Positions 33,849 through 41,676 of a stretch of DNA of 41,676 nucleotides are shown here, in pieces. This DNA is from Bacillota bacterium (GTDB lineage Bacteria; Bacillota; Dethiobacteria; DTU022). Every line of letters begins with the position of its first letter. The stretch's first letter is position 1. A program made the translations under genes and the position numbers. The notes below the pieces were generated by a model. The model ran no database searches. It was not told the origin of the DNA and saw nothing but the letters and a program-made list of their open reading frames with translations. The stretch spans positions 1 to 41,676 of the forward strand of contig JAGYMW010000009.1 of assembly GCA_018400435.1 (NCBI GenBank), given 5' to 3'.

Positions 33849-34829
33849 ATGTATTTCCCAAAGTTGCGCCCACGAAGATTACGCCAAACAGAGACACTGC
33901 GGAAAATGGTTCGAGAAACTTCCCTGGCTGTTTGTGACATGATTTATCCCATGTTTGTCAGTCATGGCCGTGGAGTAAAAACTCCGGTGCCTTCAATGCC
34001 CGGAGTCTTCCAGTTTTCTGTTGATGTAGCAGTTCAAGAAGCTGTTGAATGTGCATCACTGGGGTTACCCGGAATTATTCTTTTTGGCCTGCCGGCATAT
34101 AAAGACGAAACAGGTTCATCCGCTTATGACCCTGAAGAAGCGGTCCAACAGGCTGTAAAAGCAATAAAAAAAGCTGTGCCGGAATTAATTATAATTACCG
34201 ATACCTGTCTCTGTGAATATACCAGTCATGGCCATTGCGGTTTACTAGATGGAAATATAGTCCAGAATGATGCTACACTGGAGGTGCTGGCCCGGGTAGC
34301 CCTTTCCCACGCCCGGGCAGGAGCGGATGTGGTTGCTCCATCAGATATGATGGACGGTCGAGTAGGAGCTATTCGGAAAGCTCTTGATGAAAATGGATTT
34401 GAACAGGTTGCCATTCTTTCTTATGCTGTCAAGTATGCCTCCGCTTTTTATGGCCCCTTCCGTGATGCAGCAGATTCGGCCCCGATGTTCGGTGATCGCC
34501 GTTCTTACCAGATGGATCCAGCCAATATCCGGGAAGCAATTAAAGAAGTCCAACAAGATCTGGCCGAAGGAGCAGACATAGTAATGGTCAAACCAGCCCT
34601 TGCTTACCTGGATGTAATCCGGGCTGTCAAAGAAATGACCACTATACCTGTGGCTACTTACAATGTATCCGGTGAATATGCCATGGTTAAAGCAGCGGCC
34701 AATAACGGGTGGCTAAATGAAAAAGATATTGTGATGGAAATGCTGCTGAGTATGAAAAGGGCCGGAGCCGATCTGATTCTGACGTATTTTGCAAAGGATG
34801 TAGCTCGCTGGTTAAAGGAGACCGACTAA
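33849..34829 (+). CDS. hemB: 5-aminolevulinic acid dehydratase (porphobilinogen synthase)
   Basis: 326 residues. Condenses two 5-aminolevulinates to porphobilinogen. The zinc site [15 protein letters not shown] has the three cysteines of the zinc-dependent class. Schiff-base lysines lie in [18 protein letters not shown] and [30 protein letters not shown] opens the protein. ATG 33849 has AAGGAG at 8 nt, better than the track's GTG 33840. It is set between the two radical SAM genes; the stop shares a base with ahbD (TAATG). Confidence 0.95.
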   Translation: MYFPKLRPRRLRQTETLRKMVRETSLAVCDMIYPMFVSHGRGVKTPVPSMPGVFQFSVDVAVQEAVECASLGLPGIILFGLPAYKDETGSSAYDPEEAVQQAVKAIKKAVPELIIITDTCLCEYTSHGHCGLLDGNIVQNDATLEVLARVALSHARAGADVVAPSDMMDGRVGAIRKALDENGFEQVAILSYAVKYASAFYGPFRDAADSAPMFGDRRSYQMDPANIREAIKEVQQDLAEGADIVMVKPALAYLDVIRAVKEMTTIPVATYNVSGEYAMVKAAANNGWLNEKDIVMEMLLSMKRAGADLILTYFAKDVARWLKETD

Positions 34830-35830
34830 TGATCATTTCATGGAACACAACCCGGCAATGTCACTTAAAATGCAAACATTGTTATCGAGATGCCGGGGAA
34901 AAAGAAAAAAACGAACTATCAACTGAAGAAGGAAAAACACTGATAGAAGAAATCGCCAATTCCGGTTTTAAAATACTTGTTCTTTCCGGTGGCGAGCCGT
35001 TACTGCGGGATGACATTTTTGATTTAACTTCCCACGCTGCCGCATGCGGCCTGCGGCCCGTTTTTGGCACAACCGGTACTACTATTACCCCTCCGGTAGC
35101 CCGTAAATTAAAACAGTCGGGTGCAGCCAGGATCGGGATTTCTTTAGACAGCATTAATCCTGAAGAACATGATCAGTTTCGGGGTGTACCCGGTGCCTGG
35201 GAACAGGCTATCCGAGGAATGAAATATTGCTTCGATGCCGACTTGCCTTTCCAGATCCATACAACGGTAGTTGAACATAATTACCATGAAGTAGAAGCGA
35301 TTACCGATCTTGCTGTTTCCCTGGGAGCAGCGGCTCATCACGTTTTTTTCCTGGTGCCGACTGGACGGGCTAAAGATATTGAAGCAGAAGCGCTGCGCGA
35401 AAAACAATATGAGCATCTGTTGCATCGCATTCTCAAAAAACAACAGGAAGTGTCAATTGAATTAAAGCCGACCTGCGCACCCCAGTTTATGAGAATTGCA
35501 AAACAGATGGGCATGGAAATGCGCTTTACAAAAGGCTGTCTGGCAGGAACTGCTTACTGCTGTATCCTTCCGGCCGGGGATGTTCATCCTTGCCCATATC
35601 TTCCTGTAAAAGTCGGCAACGTAAGGGAACAGCCCTTTTCAGATATCTGGCGGGAAGCGGAAATCTTTAAACAACTTCGCAGTGAAAAATTCGGGGGAAA
35701 ATGCGGAACCTGCGATTATAAAGATATTTGCAGCGGTTGCCGGGCGCGAGCCTATTATTACACAAACGGTGATTACATGGCCGAAGATCCCTGGTGCCTG
35801 TACAGGAGGGGCATATCGGTTGATCAATAA
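34829..35830 (+). CDS. ahbD: AhbD heme synthase (radical SAM, NirJ2-like)
   Basis: 333-residue radical SAM enzyme that oxidatively decarboxylates two propionates of Fe-coproporphyrin III to the vinyl groups of heme b. C-x3-C-x2-C is at residues 11-18 (CHLKCKHC), right at the N-terminus as in AhbD. LVLSGGEPLLRDDIF and GISLDSINPEEHDQFRG follow. The auxiliary-cluster region KGCLAGTAYCCILPAGDVHP, CPYLPVKVGNVRE and CGTCDYKDICSGCRARAYY is characteristic. TAATG junction with hemB; its end overlaps the ahbA start by 11 bp. Confidence 0.9.
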   Translation: MIISWNTTRQCHLKCKHCYRDAGEKEKNELSTEEGKTLIEEIANSGFKILVLSGGEPLLRDDIFDLTSHAAACGLRPVFGTTGTTITPPVARKLKQSGAARIGISLDSINPEEHDQFRGVPGAWEQAIRGMKYCFDADLPFQIHTTVVEHNYHEVEAITDLAVSLGAAAHHVFFLVPTGRAKDIEAEALREKQYEHLLHRILKKQQEVSIELKPTCAPQFMRIAKQMGMEMRFTKGCLAGTAYCCILPAGDVHPCPYLPVKVGNVREQPFSDIWREAEIFKQLRSEKFGGKCGTCDYKDICSGCRARAYYYTNGDYMAEDPWCLYRRGISVDQ

Positions 35831-36311
35831 TAATGCAAGTAGTAAAATCAACAAGAGAGAAAGGCAGTTGCTGGATTTACTCCAGACCGGTTTTTCAGTT
35901 TCATCCCGGCCTTACCTGACTGCTGCTGAAGAAATGAATATGACAGAAGATGATGTAGTCGAAATGGTAAAAAACTTGCGGTCTAAGGGAGTTATACGCC
36001 GCATCGGCGGTCTTTTTAGCGCGAGGAAACTCGGTTTTACTTCCACCCTGGTTGCCCTGCAGGTAGAAAAACAGTGGATAGAAAAAGTGGCTCATGCAAT
36101 ATGCTCTTATCCCGGGGTAACCCACTGTTACGAGAGAAATCATTTCTTTAACCTGTGGTTTACACTAACCAGTAGTGATCGAAACACTGAAAAGAAGATT
36201 CTTACTGAAATTGATGCTTTGCCAGGTGTAGAAAAACTAAGAAATTTTCCTGCCCTAAAAAAATTTAAGCTCAAGGTCAATTTTTCCTTCTCGGAGGACT
36301 CGACTGATTAA
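35820..36311 (+). CDS. ahbA: Siroheme decarboxylase subunit A
   Basis: 163-residue Lrp/AsnC-like protein. Together with AhbB it decarboxylates the C12 and C18 acetates of siroheme. The track start (35682) runs through ahbD; TTG 35820 is exactly 8 nt after AGGAGGGG and gives MINNNASSKINKRERQLLDL. The N-terminal helix-turn-helix-like part ends in RSKGVIRRIGGLFSARKLGF, and the conserved PGVTHCYERNHFFNLWFTL holds the residues used by this family for substrate. It is a catalytic paralogue of a transcription factor, not a regulator. TAATG junction with ahbB. Confidence 0.88.
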   Translation: MINNNASSKINKRERQLLDLLQTGFSVSSRPYLTAAEEMNMTEDDVVEMVKNLRSKGVIRRIGGLFSARKLGFTSTLVALQVEKQWIEKVAHAICSYPGVTHCYERNHFFNLWFTLTSSDRNTEKKILTEIDALPGVEKLRNFPALKKFKLKVNFSFSEDSTD

Positions 36312-36778
36312 TGAAATTAGATGAACTAGACAAAAGAATTATCGCTTGCTTGCAGGGGGATCTTCCTTTAACAAAAACACCTTTTGCCGATTTGGCCGCC
36401 GATTTAGGCATTACGGAAAAAGAACTGCTGCATAAAATTTCTGTCTATCTTGAATCGGACATTATGCGCCGTTTTGGAGCAGTGTTGCACCATCAAGAAG
36501 CTGGTTTTTCGGCCAACGCCATGTGCTGCTGGGTTGTTCCTGAAGAATTGATAGAACATACGGGAAAGATCATGGCTTCATTCAGCGAAGCTTCACATGT
36601 TTTCCAACGTCCTTGTTACCCTGACTGGCCTTATAACCTTTACACTATGATTCATGCCCGGTCAAGAAAAATATTACATAGCGTAGTAAAACAAATGTCC
36701 CTGCAGACCGGCATTGATAGTTACAGGCTACTTTTTAGCAAACGGGAATTTAAAAAAACCAGCATGAAGTACTTTTAA
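36311..36778 (+). CDS. ahbB: Siroheme decarboxylase subunit B
   Basis: 155-residue Lrp/AsnC-like partner of AhbA. LDELDKRIIACLQGDLPLTK opens the chain. SDIMRRFGAVLHHQEAGFSA and ANAMCCWVVPEE, then SHVFQRPCYPDWPYNLYTMIH, are AhbB hallmarks including His and Tyr positions near the siroheme site. It forms a heterodimer in known systems. A terminator-like hairpin begins at its stop codon. Confidence 0.9.
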   Translation: MKLDELDKRIIACLQGDLPLTKTPFADLAADLGITEKELLHKISVYLESDIMRRFGAVLHHQEAGFSANAMCCWVVPEELIEHTGKIMASFSEASHVFQRPCYPDWPYNLYTMIHARSRKILHSVVKQMSLQTGIDSYRLLFSKREFKKTSMKYF

Positions 36779-36835
36779 CCACAGGAATATTTTCTACCGT
36801 TTAATTAATTAAAAACCTGTGGTTATTATTTTTTC
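36777..36835 (+). terminator. long-loop hairpin with U-tract after ahbB
   Basis: AACCACAGG (36777-36785) and CCTGTGGTT (36816-36824) pair perfectly around a 30-nt AT-rich loop, followed by ATTATTTTTTC. It overlaps the ahbB stop. It may terminate or attenuate before hemL. Confidence 0.55.
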
Positions 36836-36893
36836 GCCGGTTTTCTAAAAACAGGAGTACTCATCAATAATAATATTTACAAGGAGCTTTAAT

Positions 36894-38219
36894 ATGTTTA
36901 CACTATCTCAAAAAATGTTCTCCAAAGCCAGGGAAGTAATGCCAGGTGGAGTAAACAGCCCGGTAAGAGCTTTCAAAGCAGTAGAAATGGATCCAATATT
37001 TATCGATCGGGGTACAGGTGCAAAACTCTATGATGTAGATGGAAACAGCTATATCGATTATGTTGGTTCATGGGGTCCTCTAATTCTTGGCCACGCCCAT
37101 CCTCATATTGTTGAAACAATCAACAAAATTGCCCGGAAAGGGACCAGTTTTGGAGCCCCGACAGCTCTTGAGACAGAGATGGCACGCATGGTTATTGAGG
37201 CAATGCCATCTATTGAGCTTATACGAATGGTCAATTCCGGCACCGAAGCAGTAATGAGTGCTCTCCGCCTGGCCAGGGGATACACAGGCCGATCAAAGAT
37301 AATCAAGTTTGCCGGCTGCTATCACGGCCACTGCGATAGTTTTTTAATCAAGGCCGGCTCCGGTGCTGCTACCTTTGGTCATCCTGACAGTCCCGGAGTA
37401 ACAGAAGGAGCAGCTCGCGATACAATTATCATTCAATACAATGATCTTCCTGCTGTTAAAAATGCCTTTGCCACCCACGGTGAAAACATTGCTGCCGTAG
37501 TAGTAGAACCAGTAGCAGCCAATATGGGCCTGATTTTGCCACAGGACAGTTTTTTGGAAGGCTTGCGCAAATTAAGCCGGGATTACGGAGCCTTGCTCAT
37601 TTTTGATGAGGTTATCACCGGTTTTCGCGTCGGATACGGGGGGGCCCAGGAATACTATAATATTCAACCCGATTTAACGACCCTTGGCAAGGTTATCGGC
37701 GGTGGAATGCCGATTGGCGCATACGGTGGAAAACGGGAAATCATGGAACAGGTTGCACCCAGTGGACCGGTTTACCAGGCCGGTACTCTGTCGGGGAATC
37801 CTCTTGCAATGGCCGTCGGGATTGAAACTCTGAAAATATTACAAACAAATAGATTCTACGAAAACCTGGTTGTTAAACGTGAAAAACTAACTTCCGGCCT
37901 GGCCACTGCTGCTCACCGGCACGGCGTAAAGATTTACCAGAGTTCTATTGGTTCAATGTTCGGAACTTTTTTTAGTGCCGATCCGGTTTTTAATTTTAAA
38001 GATGCTCTTAAGTCGGATTCAGAGGCTTTTAAAATATTTTTCCGGACCATGCTGAAAGAAGGAGTTTATCTAGCTCCATCACCTTTCGAAACCGGATTTA
38101 TTTCATCGGCCCACAGCGAAGAAGATATAACCTTCACCATTGAAGCCGCCGATAAAGCTTTTGAAGCAGTGAAAAAATATTTTAGTGAAAAAGATAATTC
38201 GCCAAAACTTGCTCAGTAA
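36894..38219 (+). CDS. hemL: Glutamate-1-semialdehyde 2,1-aminomutase
   Basis: 441-residue PLP enzyme that converts glutamate-1-semialdehyde to 5-aminolevulinate. [71 protein letters not shown] and [14 protein letters not shown] are standard. The PLP-binding Lys is in [17 protein letters not shown] near residue 266. AAGGAG precedes the ATG. It begins the second block of the cluster, after the hairpin. Confidence 0.96.
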   Translation: MFTLSQKMFSKAREVMPGGVNSPVRAFKAVEMDPIFIDRGTGAKLYDVDGNSYIDYVGSWGPLILGHAHPHIVETINKIARKGTSFGAPTALETEMARMVIEAMPSIELIRMVNSGTEAVMSALRLARGYTGRSKIIKFAGCYHGHCDSFLIKAGSGAATFGHPDSPGVTEGAARDTIIIQYNDLPAVKNAFATHGENIAAVVVEPVAANMGLILPQDSFLEGLRKLSRDYGALLIFDEVITGFRVGYGGAQEYYNIQPDLTTLGKVIGGGMPIGAYGGKREIMEQVAPSGPVYQAGTLSGNPLAMAVGIETLKILQTNRFYENLVVKREKLTSGLATAAHRHGVKIYQSSIGSMFGTFFSADPVFNFKDALKSDSEAFKIFFRTMLKEGVYLAPSPFETGFISSAHSEEDITFTIEAADKAFEAVKKYFSEKDNSPKLAQ

Positions 38220-38287
38220 AATTCATTAAGTGAAACAAAATTCTATCGTTGTGAAATTTCAATATTTATACTAATGGGGTTTGAAAA

Positions 38288-39691
38288 ATGCACATATTGG
38301 TTCTGGGAATCAACCATAAAACCGCAACCTTGGAAATCAGAGAAAAAATTGCTTTCGCCGAGAATCACATCAGGCAAGCCTACGATACTTTAAAAAAGGT
38401 TCATTCCGTAACCCAATGCATAATTTTGTCGACCTGCAACCGAACTGAAATTTACGCTGTAGTTGAAGATCTCGTTGAGGGTAAGAATATTTTGCTTTCA
38501 ATGCTTCAAGAAGTTAAAGGAATCAATCCAACGGAAATCGAGACAAACCTGTATTATTATTTCAACCGTGAAGCAGTATCTCACCTTTTTCAAGTCACAG
38601 CCGGCCTTGATTCGATGATTCTCGGTGAAACCCAAATCCTTGGCCAGGTAAAAAATGCTTACGAAAAAGCCATAGAAAACGGTATGGTGAACAAGATCCT
38701 GCATGGCTTATTTCAACGCACAGTCAGCTGTGCAAAAAAAGTGCAAACGGAAACAGAGATTAACTGCAATTCTCTTTCTATAAGTTACACAGCCCTTGAT
38801 ATGATCAGGAAAAAGCTGGACCATTTTGAAGAAATGCGGGTCCTTGTGATCGGCGCCGGCAAAATGTCACGCCTTACTTTACAACAACTGCACTCGTGGG
38901 GAGTAAAAAATATTAAGGTAACCAGCCGCACCTACCAGCGAGCAAAAAAATTAGCTGAGCTCTTTGATGCAATCACTATAGACTTTAAAAATTTGAAAGA
39001 TCTGCTTACAGGTGTGGATTTAATAGTAAGCTCTACCGGGGCACCCCACCTCCTGATCCATAAAGAAGAAATGGCCACAGTGATGAAAGAGCGCAATCAA
39101 AGACCAATATTTATCGTTGATATCGCTGTTCCCAGGGACATTGATCCGGAAGTTGCAGTTTTAGATAATGTCTTTCTCTATGATATGGACACCCTCCAAG
39201 AGGTTATCAATACAAATCAGAAAGAAAGAAAAAAAGAAGCGGCAATGGCCAGAAATATGATTATTGCCGAAACAGAACAATTTCAGGCCTGGTTTAAAAC
39301 GCTTGAAGTCGCCCCCGTGATTAAAGCTCTTCGTCATAAAACCGACTTAATCAGGCAAGAAAAAACAGACAGCTACATAAAAAACAAACTGGGTCAATTA
39401 AATAAGAAAGAAAAAGAAGCAGTCGATAATTTAACTAAATCCATTGTCAACGCCATTTTAAAAGAACCGATTTTAAAGATGAAAAATACCTCATCACAAG
39501 AAGAAGCGAAAATTTTCATTGATTCTCTGCGCTTTCTGTTTGATTTACACAAGGATATATTTAATGAAGAAGGTTCTCTCGAAATCATTGAGAATAAAAA
39601 ACAGGGACCTGTTATAGAGAAAGGAGAATACTGGAGTGAAAACCGGCCTGATTATCTTGGGACACGGAAGTCGAATACAGGAAGCAGCTGA
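38288..39691 (+). CDS. hemA: Glutamyl-tRNA reductase
   Basis: 467 residues. NADPH-dependent reduction of glutamyl-tRNA to glutamate-1-semialdehyde, the entry step of C5-pathway tetrapyrrole synthesis. The catalytic Cys50 is in ILSTCNRTEIYAV; GLDSMILGETQILGQVKNAY, VLVIGAGKMSRLTLQQL and FIVDIAVPRDIDPEV follow, with a C-terminal dimerisation domain. The last ~19 codons are a polar tail and overlap cbiX by 56 bp. GGGG lies 8 nt before the ATG. Confidence 0.96.
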   Translation: MHILVLGINHKTATLEIREKIAFAENHIRQAYDTLKKVHSVTQCIILSTCNRTEIYAVVEDLVEGKNILLSMLQEVKGINPTEIETNLYYYFNREAVSHLFQVTAGLDSMILGETQILGQVKNAYEKAIENGMVNKILHGLFQRTVSCAKKVQTETEINCNSLSISYTALDMIRKKLDHFEEMRVLVIGAGKMSRLTLQQLHSWGVKNIKVTSRTYQRAKKLAELFDAITIDFKNLKDLLTGVDLIVSSTGAPHLLIHKEEMATVMKERNQRPIFIVDIAVPRDIDPEVAVLDNVFLYDMDTLQEVINTNQKERKKEAAMARNMIIAETEQFQAWFKTLEVAPVIKALRHKTDLIRQEKTDSYIKNKLGQLNKKEKEAVDNLTKSIVNAILKEPILKMKNTSSQEEAKIFIDSLRFLFDLHKDIFNEEGSLEIIENKKQGPVIEKGEYWSENRPDYLGTRKSNTGSS

Positions 39692-40010
39692 AACTCTGGC
39701 AGACATTACTGCTACGGTCAAAAAAATGGTTCCTTACGAAGAAGTCGAATATGCCTTTTTCCAGTTTTCAAAACCGGATCTTTCAGAAGCAACAAACAAA
39801 TTGATCCGTTCAGGTATAAATCGCATTTTTATTATACCGGCGCTATTTGCCAGTGGCAAACACCTGACAGTCGACATACCACAAATAATTGATAAATTAA
39901 AAGTAAAGAACCCCGGAGTTAAAATGTATATAGGAGAACCTCTCGGAGCCGATTTACGCATTGTCGAGATTCTGTTAGACCGAATTCGCGAACTCGAAAC
40001 TTCAATCTGA
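39636..40010 (+). CDS. cbiX: Sirohydrochlorin chelatase, short CbiX type
   Basis: 124-residue single-domain class II chelatase. LIILGHGSRIQEAAETLADI and PALFASGKHLTVDIPQII carry the two metal-binding histidines. Short CbiX/SirB proteins insert Co or Fe into sirohydrochlorin; next to sirC and ahbA-D the iron (siroheme) role is the better inference. The start is GTG 39636 with AAGGAG 9 nt upstream, inside the 3' end of hemA. Last gene of the cluster. Confidence 0.9.
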   Translation: MKTGLIILGHGSRIQEAAETLADITATVKKMVPYEEVEYAFFQFSKPDLSEATNKLIRSGINRIFIIPALFASGKHLTVDIPQIIDKLKVKNPGVKMYIGEPLGADLRIVEILLDRIRELETSI

Positions 40011-40106
40011 GTGATTTAATCCTTTGATTACCTCTTTGGCAAATAACTGGCAGAACAACTGACTGCTATGCTATTATTCAAGTTTGCACATTATCGTGAT
40101 ACAGAC

Positions 40107-40156
40107 ATCCATCTACCATGTTTTAACCATGAAGCAGATGGATTTCCTTATTTTTT
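40107..40156 (+). terminator. terminator-like hairpin after cbiX
   Basis: ATCCATCT (40107-40114) and AGATGGAT (40136-40143) form a perfect 8-bp stem with an inner CATG/CATG pairing, followed by TTCCTTATTTTTT. Suited to end the tetrapyrrole transcript. Confidence 0.6.
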
Positions 40157-40202
40157 ATACCATTCAGCACCGTTACGTTTATTAAAAACTCTCCAGAAAA
40201 AT

Positions 40203-40976
40203 TTAATGAGATACTTTCACTGCTTTTTTAATAACATATTCACTGAGCTCAGTTATTCCACAGGCCAAAGAAATCTTTTTAAATAATTCTTTTTTGTATT
40301 CCTTTTTCCACCATGAACCTGCAAGAATCGTTACAGGAGTATCCAGGAATGCCTCCGGATACATGGGGGTCGATGCACCGATCATGATTATCTCCCTGGC
40401 TTTTTCACACATTGATATAATCTCTTCTGCCGAACCGTTAATAATACTGGTCCCGCTCAGCATCACAATATCGGCATGAGGCAATATACGGGGCTGCTCT
40501 TTCATAAGCACAACTTCCCCTTTAAATCCGCCGCATTTCGATATGCCTTCATCAAAAATATACAACTTTTTCACTCTTGAACTGAACATCTGGACGAGGG
40601 GCGCAATAAAACCGATCATAGCCATTGTATCGGTTTTCTTCAAGTCAACGCCGAACGGGCGATCGGGGGTTTCGACATCTTCCATGTCCTGGGCTCTTGA
40701 TGCTGCAGCCAGGACTGCTGTCCCTATGCCCCGCTGAACATTGTCCCGGCCCGATTCAGCCCACCCGGCAATAGAAGAGGCTTCTTCCCCAATTACCTTT
40801 TGCCCGTACGGGAATATGGAACAGCCGGACTTCAGACCTTCCCTGAGGACATAAGATACCCCCAGGAAACCGTTGTCCAATTCAACTGCCATAAGGGATA
40901 TACCAATTACCAGGTCGCGCACCTTTCTACCTGTTAAAAAAGGCTGTGCCGTTTTTAGAATTGATTTAATGAGCAT
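40203..40976 (-). CDS. DUF4213/DUF364 family protein, putative metal chelation
   Basis: 257-residue protein resembling the DUF4213 plus DUF364 pair annotated as putative heavy-metal chelation proteins. The N-terminal half (IGISLMAVELDNGFLGVSYVL, AGWAESGRDNVQRGIGTAVLAA) fits DUF4213. From about residue 115 on, IGFIAPLVQM, ILPHADIVMLSGTSIINGS and MIGASTPMYPEAFL fit DUF364. It may act in metal or cofactor handling; there is no direct evidence. ATG 40976 has AGGAGGT at 8 nt. It converges on the tetrapyrrole cluster. Confidence 0.8.
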   Translation of the reverse strand: MLIKSILKTAQPFLTGRKVRDLVIGISLMAVELDNGFLGVSYVLREGLKSGCSIFPYGQKVIGEEASSIAGWAESGRDNVQRGIGTAVLAAASRAQDMEDVETPDRPFGVDLKKTDTMAMIGFIAPLVQMFSSRVKKLYIFDEGISKCGGFKGEVVLMKEQPRILPHADIVMLSGTSIINGSAEEIISMCEKAREIIMIGASTPMYPEAFLDTPVTILAGSWWKKEYKKELFKKISLACGITELSEYVIKKAVKVSH

Positions 40977-41188
40977 TGAATATTACCTCCTGAGCATGTC
41001 TTTGGAAACGCTAAAACTTGAAACCCTTATTTGCCTGATCTATTTTTGCTCTTATGTATTACAATCTCGATTTTGATTACCAGGTTCAAATCGATTTTCT
41101 AAGATGGAACGACCGGAGCCTGGCCATGAAATAGCCCGGGGAAAAATGAAAAATACTAAGTGCTTGCAATGGCACAATTGATCCTAAT

Positions 41189-41611
41189 TTACTGCTCATT
41201 TTCTTTGATAAGTTTCTCAATATATTGTTTATCTCTTTCACTGATGCTACACCTGGCAACTACTCCTACAGCGAATCTGTTACCTTTTATTTTTACCGAT
41301 TCGGAGAGAATTTCGTTAACCAGGGCGTTCAGGCTTTTCCCTTCTGCTTTAGCTTCTATTGCAATGCTTTTATGAAGCTCAGGATTAGTACGTACCACAA
41401 ATCTGCCGGAATACGGTTTAACCGGATCTTCGCCCCTTTCAGCGCAAAAATCGAGATAATCATCTATAGAATCCTGGAAAGCCTGCTTTAGTTCGTCCAC
41501 AGATGTTCCCTCAAATGTAACAACGTCGCTGATATTTATTACTTCACCATGAAAGATATTTGACTCTTCATCAAACTCTATCTTAGCATAATAACCCTTA
41601 TATTCCATCAT
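41189..41611 (-). CDS. HicB-family antitoxin-like protein
   Basis: 140 residues. The N-terminal HicB/UPF0150-like fold is MEYKGYYAKIEFDEESNIFHGEVI and VTFEGTSVDELKQAFQDSIDDYL. A ribbon-helix-helix DNA-binding tail follows (SGRFVVRTNPELHKSIAIEA, KSLNALVNEIL), and then a basic/charged end. This two-domain form is the DNA-binding antitoxin of HicAB systems, and also occurs alone. Two consecutive ATG codons (41611, 41608) follow GAGGTGGGAG. The partner would lie upstream, where the window ends. Confidence 0.82.
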   Translation of the reverse strand: MMEYKGYYAKIEFDEESNIFHGEVINISDVVTFEGTSVDELKQAFQDSIDDYLDFCAERGEDPVKPYSGRFVVRTNPELHKSIAIEAKAEGKSLNALVNEILSESVKIKGNRFAVGVVARCSISERDKQYIEKLIKENEQ

Positions 41612-41676
41612 TATTCACTCCCACCTCTAAAAGAAATCTACGTACAGAACGAACAGTGGTCTTATTAACAAACGGC
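41598..41676 (-). CDS. 3' end of an upstream ORF, possible HicA partner
   Basis: A frame open to the window edge reads 25 residues (PFVNKTTVRSVRRFLLEVGV, then NNDGI) and stops at 41598, overlapping the HicB start by 14 bp. The overlap and the helix-like tail would suit a HicA toxin C-terminus, which precedes hicB in many operons, but too little is visible to name it. Confidence 0.35.
   Translation of the reverse strand, partial: PFVNKTTVRSVRRFLLEVGVNNDGI

Noticed and set aside
32571-35830. The two radical SAM proteins as peptide-modifying (sactipeptide) maturases
   Set aside because: The SPASM-like tails permit it, but no precursor peptide or export gene is near, and the sequences and neighbours fit AhbC and AhbD.
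35820-36778. ahbA and ahbB as Lrp/AsnC transcription regulators
   Set aside because: They have the Lrp-like fold, but the pair, the motifs (VTHCYERNHFFNLWF, HVFQRPCYPDWPYN) and the ahbC/ahbD context identify siroheme decarboxylase.
41085-41105. GGTTCAAATC as the T-loop of a tRNA
   Set aside because: No complementary T-stem, and no anticodon or acceptor stem can be formed around it.

Overview
The window looks like a chromosomal segment of an anaerobic, low-to-moderate G+C Firmicute, most likely a Clostridia-class organism. Reasons: strong AGGAGG-type ribosome binding sites, frequent TTG and GTG starts, FabK as the enoyl reductase, hybrid cluster protein next to an Rrf2 regulator, a clostridial-style citrate synthase, and heme synthesis by the oxygen-independent siroheme (Ahb) route. 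I see no phage, insertion sequence, CRISPR array, tRNA or rRNA. The placement is inference from gene content only.

Layout. 1-7000: a partial DUF192 lipoprotein, a DUF502 membrane protein, REP-like repeats, then a leftward group with a family 5 solute-binding lipoprotein, an M20 amidohydrolase, a metallo-beta-lactamase-fold hydrolase and glycerol kinase (no usual start codon). 7000-13000: two small acidic lipoproteins, LarE, a sodium:solute symporter with a small membrane partner, a decayed dockerin-like module behind a near-consensus promoter, and a MORN-repeat membrane protein with a duplicated C-terminal domain. 13000-21000: three universal stress proteins plus a short remnant of a fourth, a molybdate/tungstate ABC transporter under a probable Moco riboswitch with terminator, citrate synthase and a beta-CASP nuclease. 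21000-26700: divergent type II fatty acid synthesis genes (fabK-fabZ leftward, fabH-D-G-F rightward) around a palindrome overlapping a consensus promoter; acpP is absent. 26800-29100: hcp and an NsrR/IscR-like Rrf2 regulator. 29400-40010: an eleven-gene tetrapyrrole cluster. 40200-41676: a DUF4213/DUF364 protein and a HicB-type antitoxin with a cut-off upstream partner.

The tetrapyrrole cluster (sirC, hemC, cobA-hemD, ahbC, hemB, ahbD, ahbA, ahbB, hemL, hemA, cbiX) appears to encode every step from glutamyl-tRNA to heme b through siroheme. It is tightly packed, with several TAATG or overlapping junctions, and is the most coherent system in the window. The most unusual loci are the dockerin remnant next to the MORN/membrane protein, the glpK start region, the long structured leader of the molybdate operon, and the repeated hairpins in the sirC leader.
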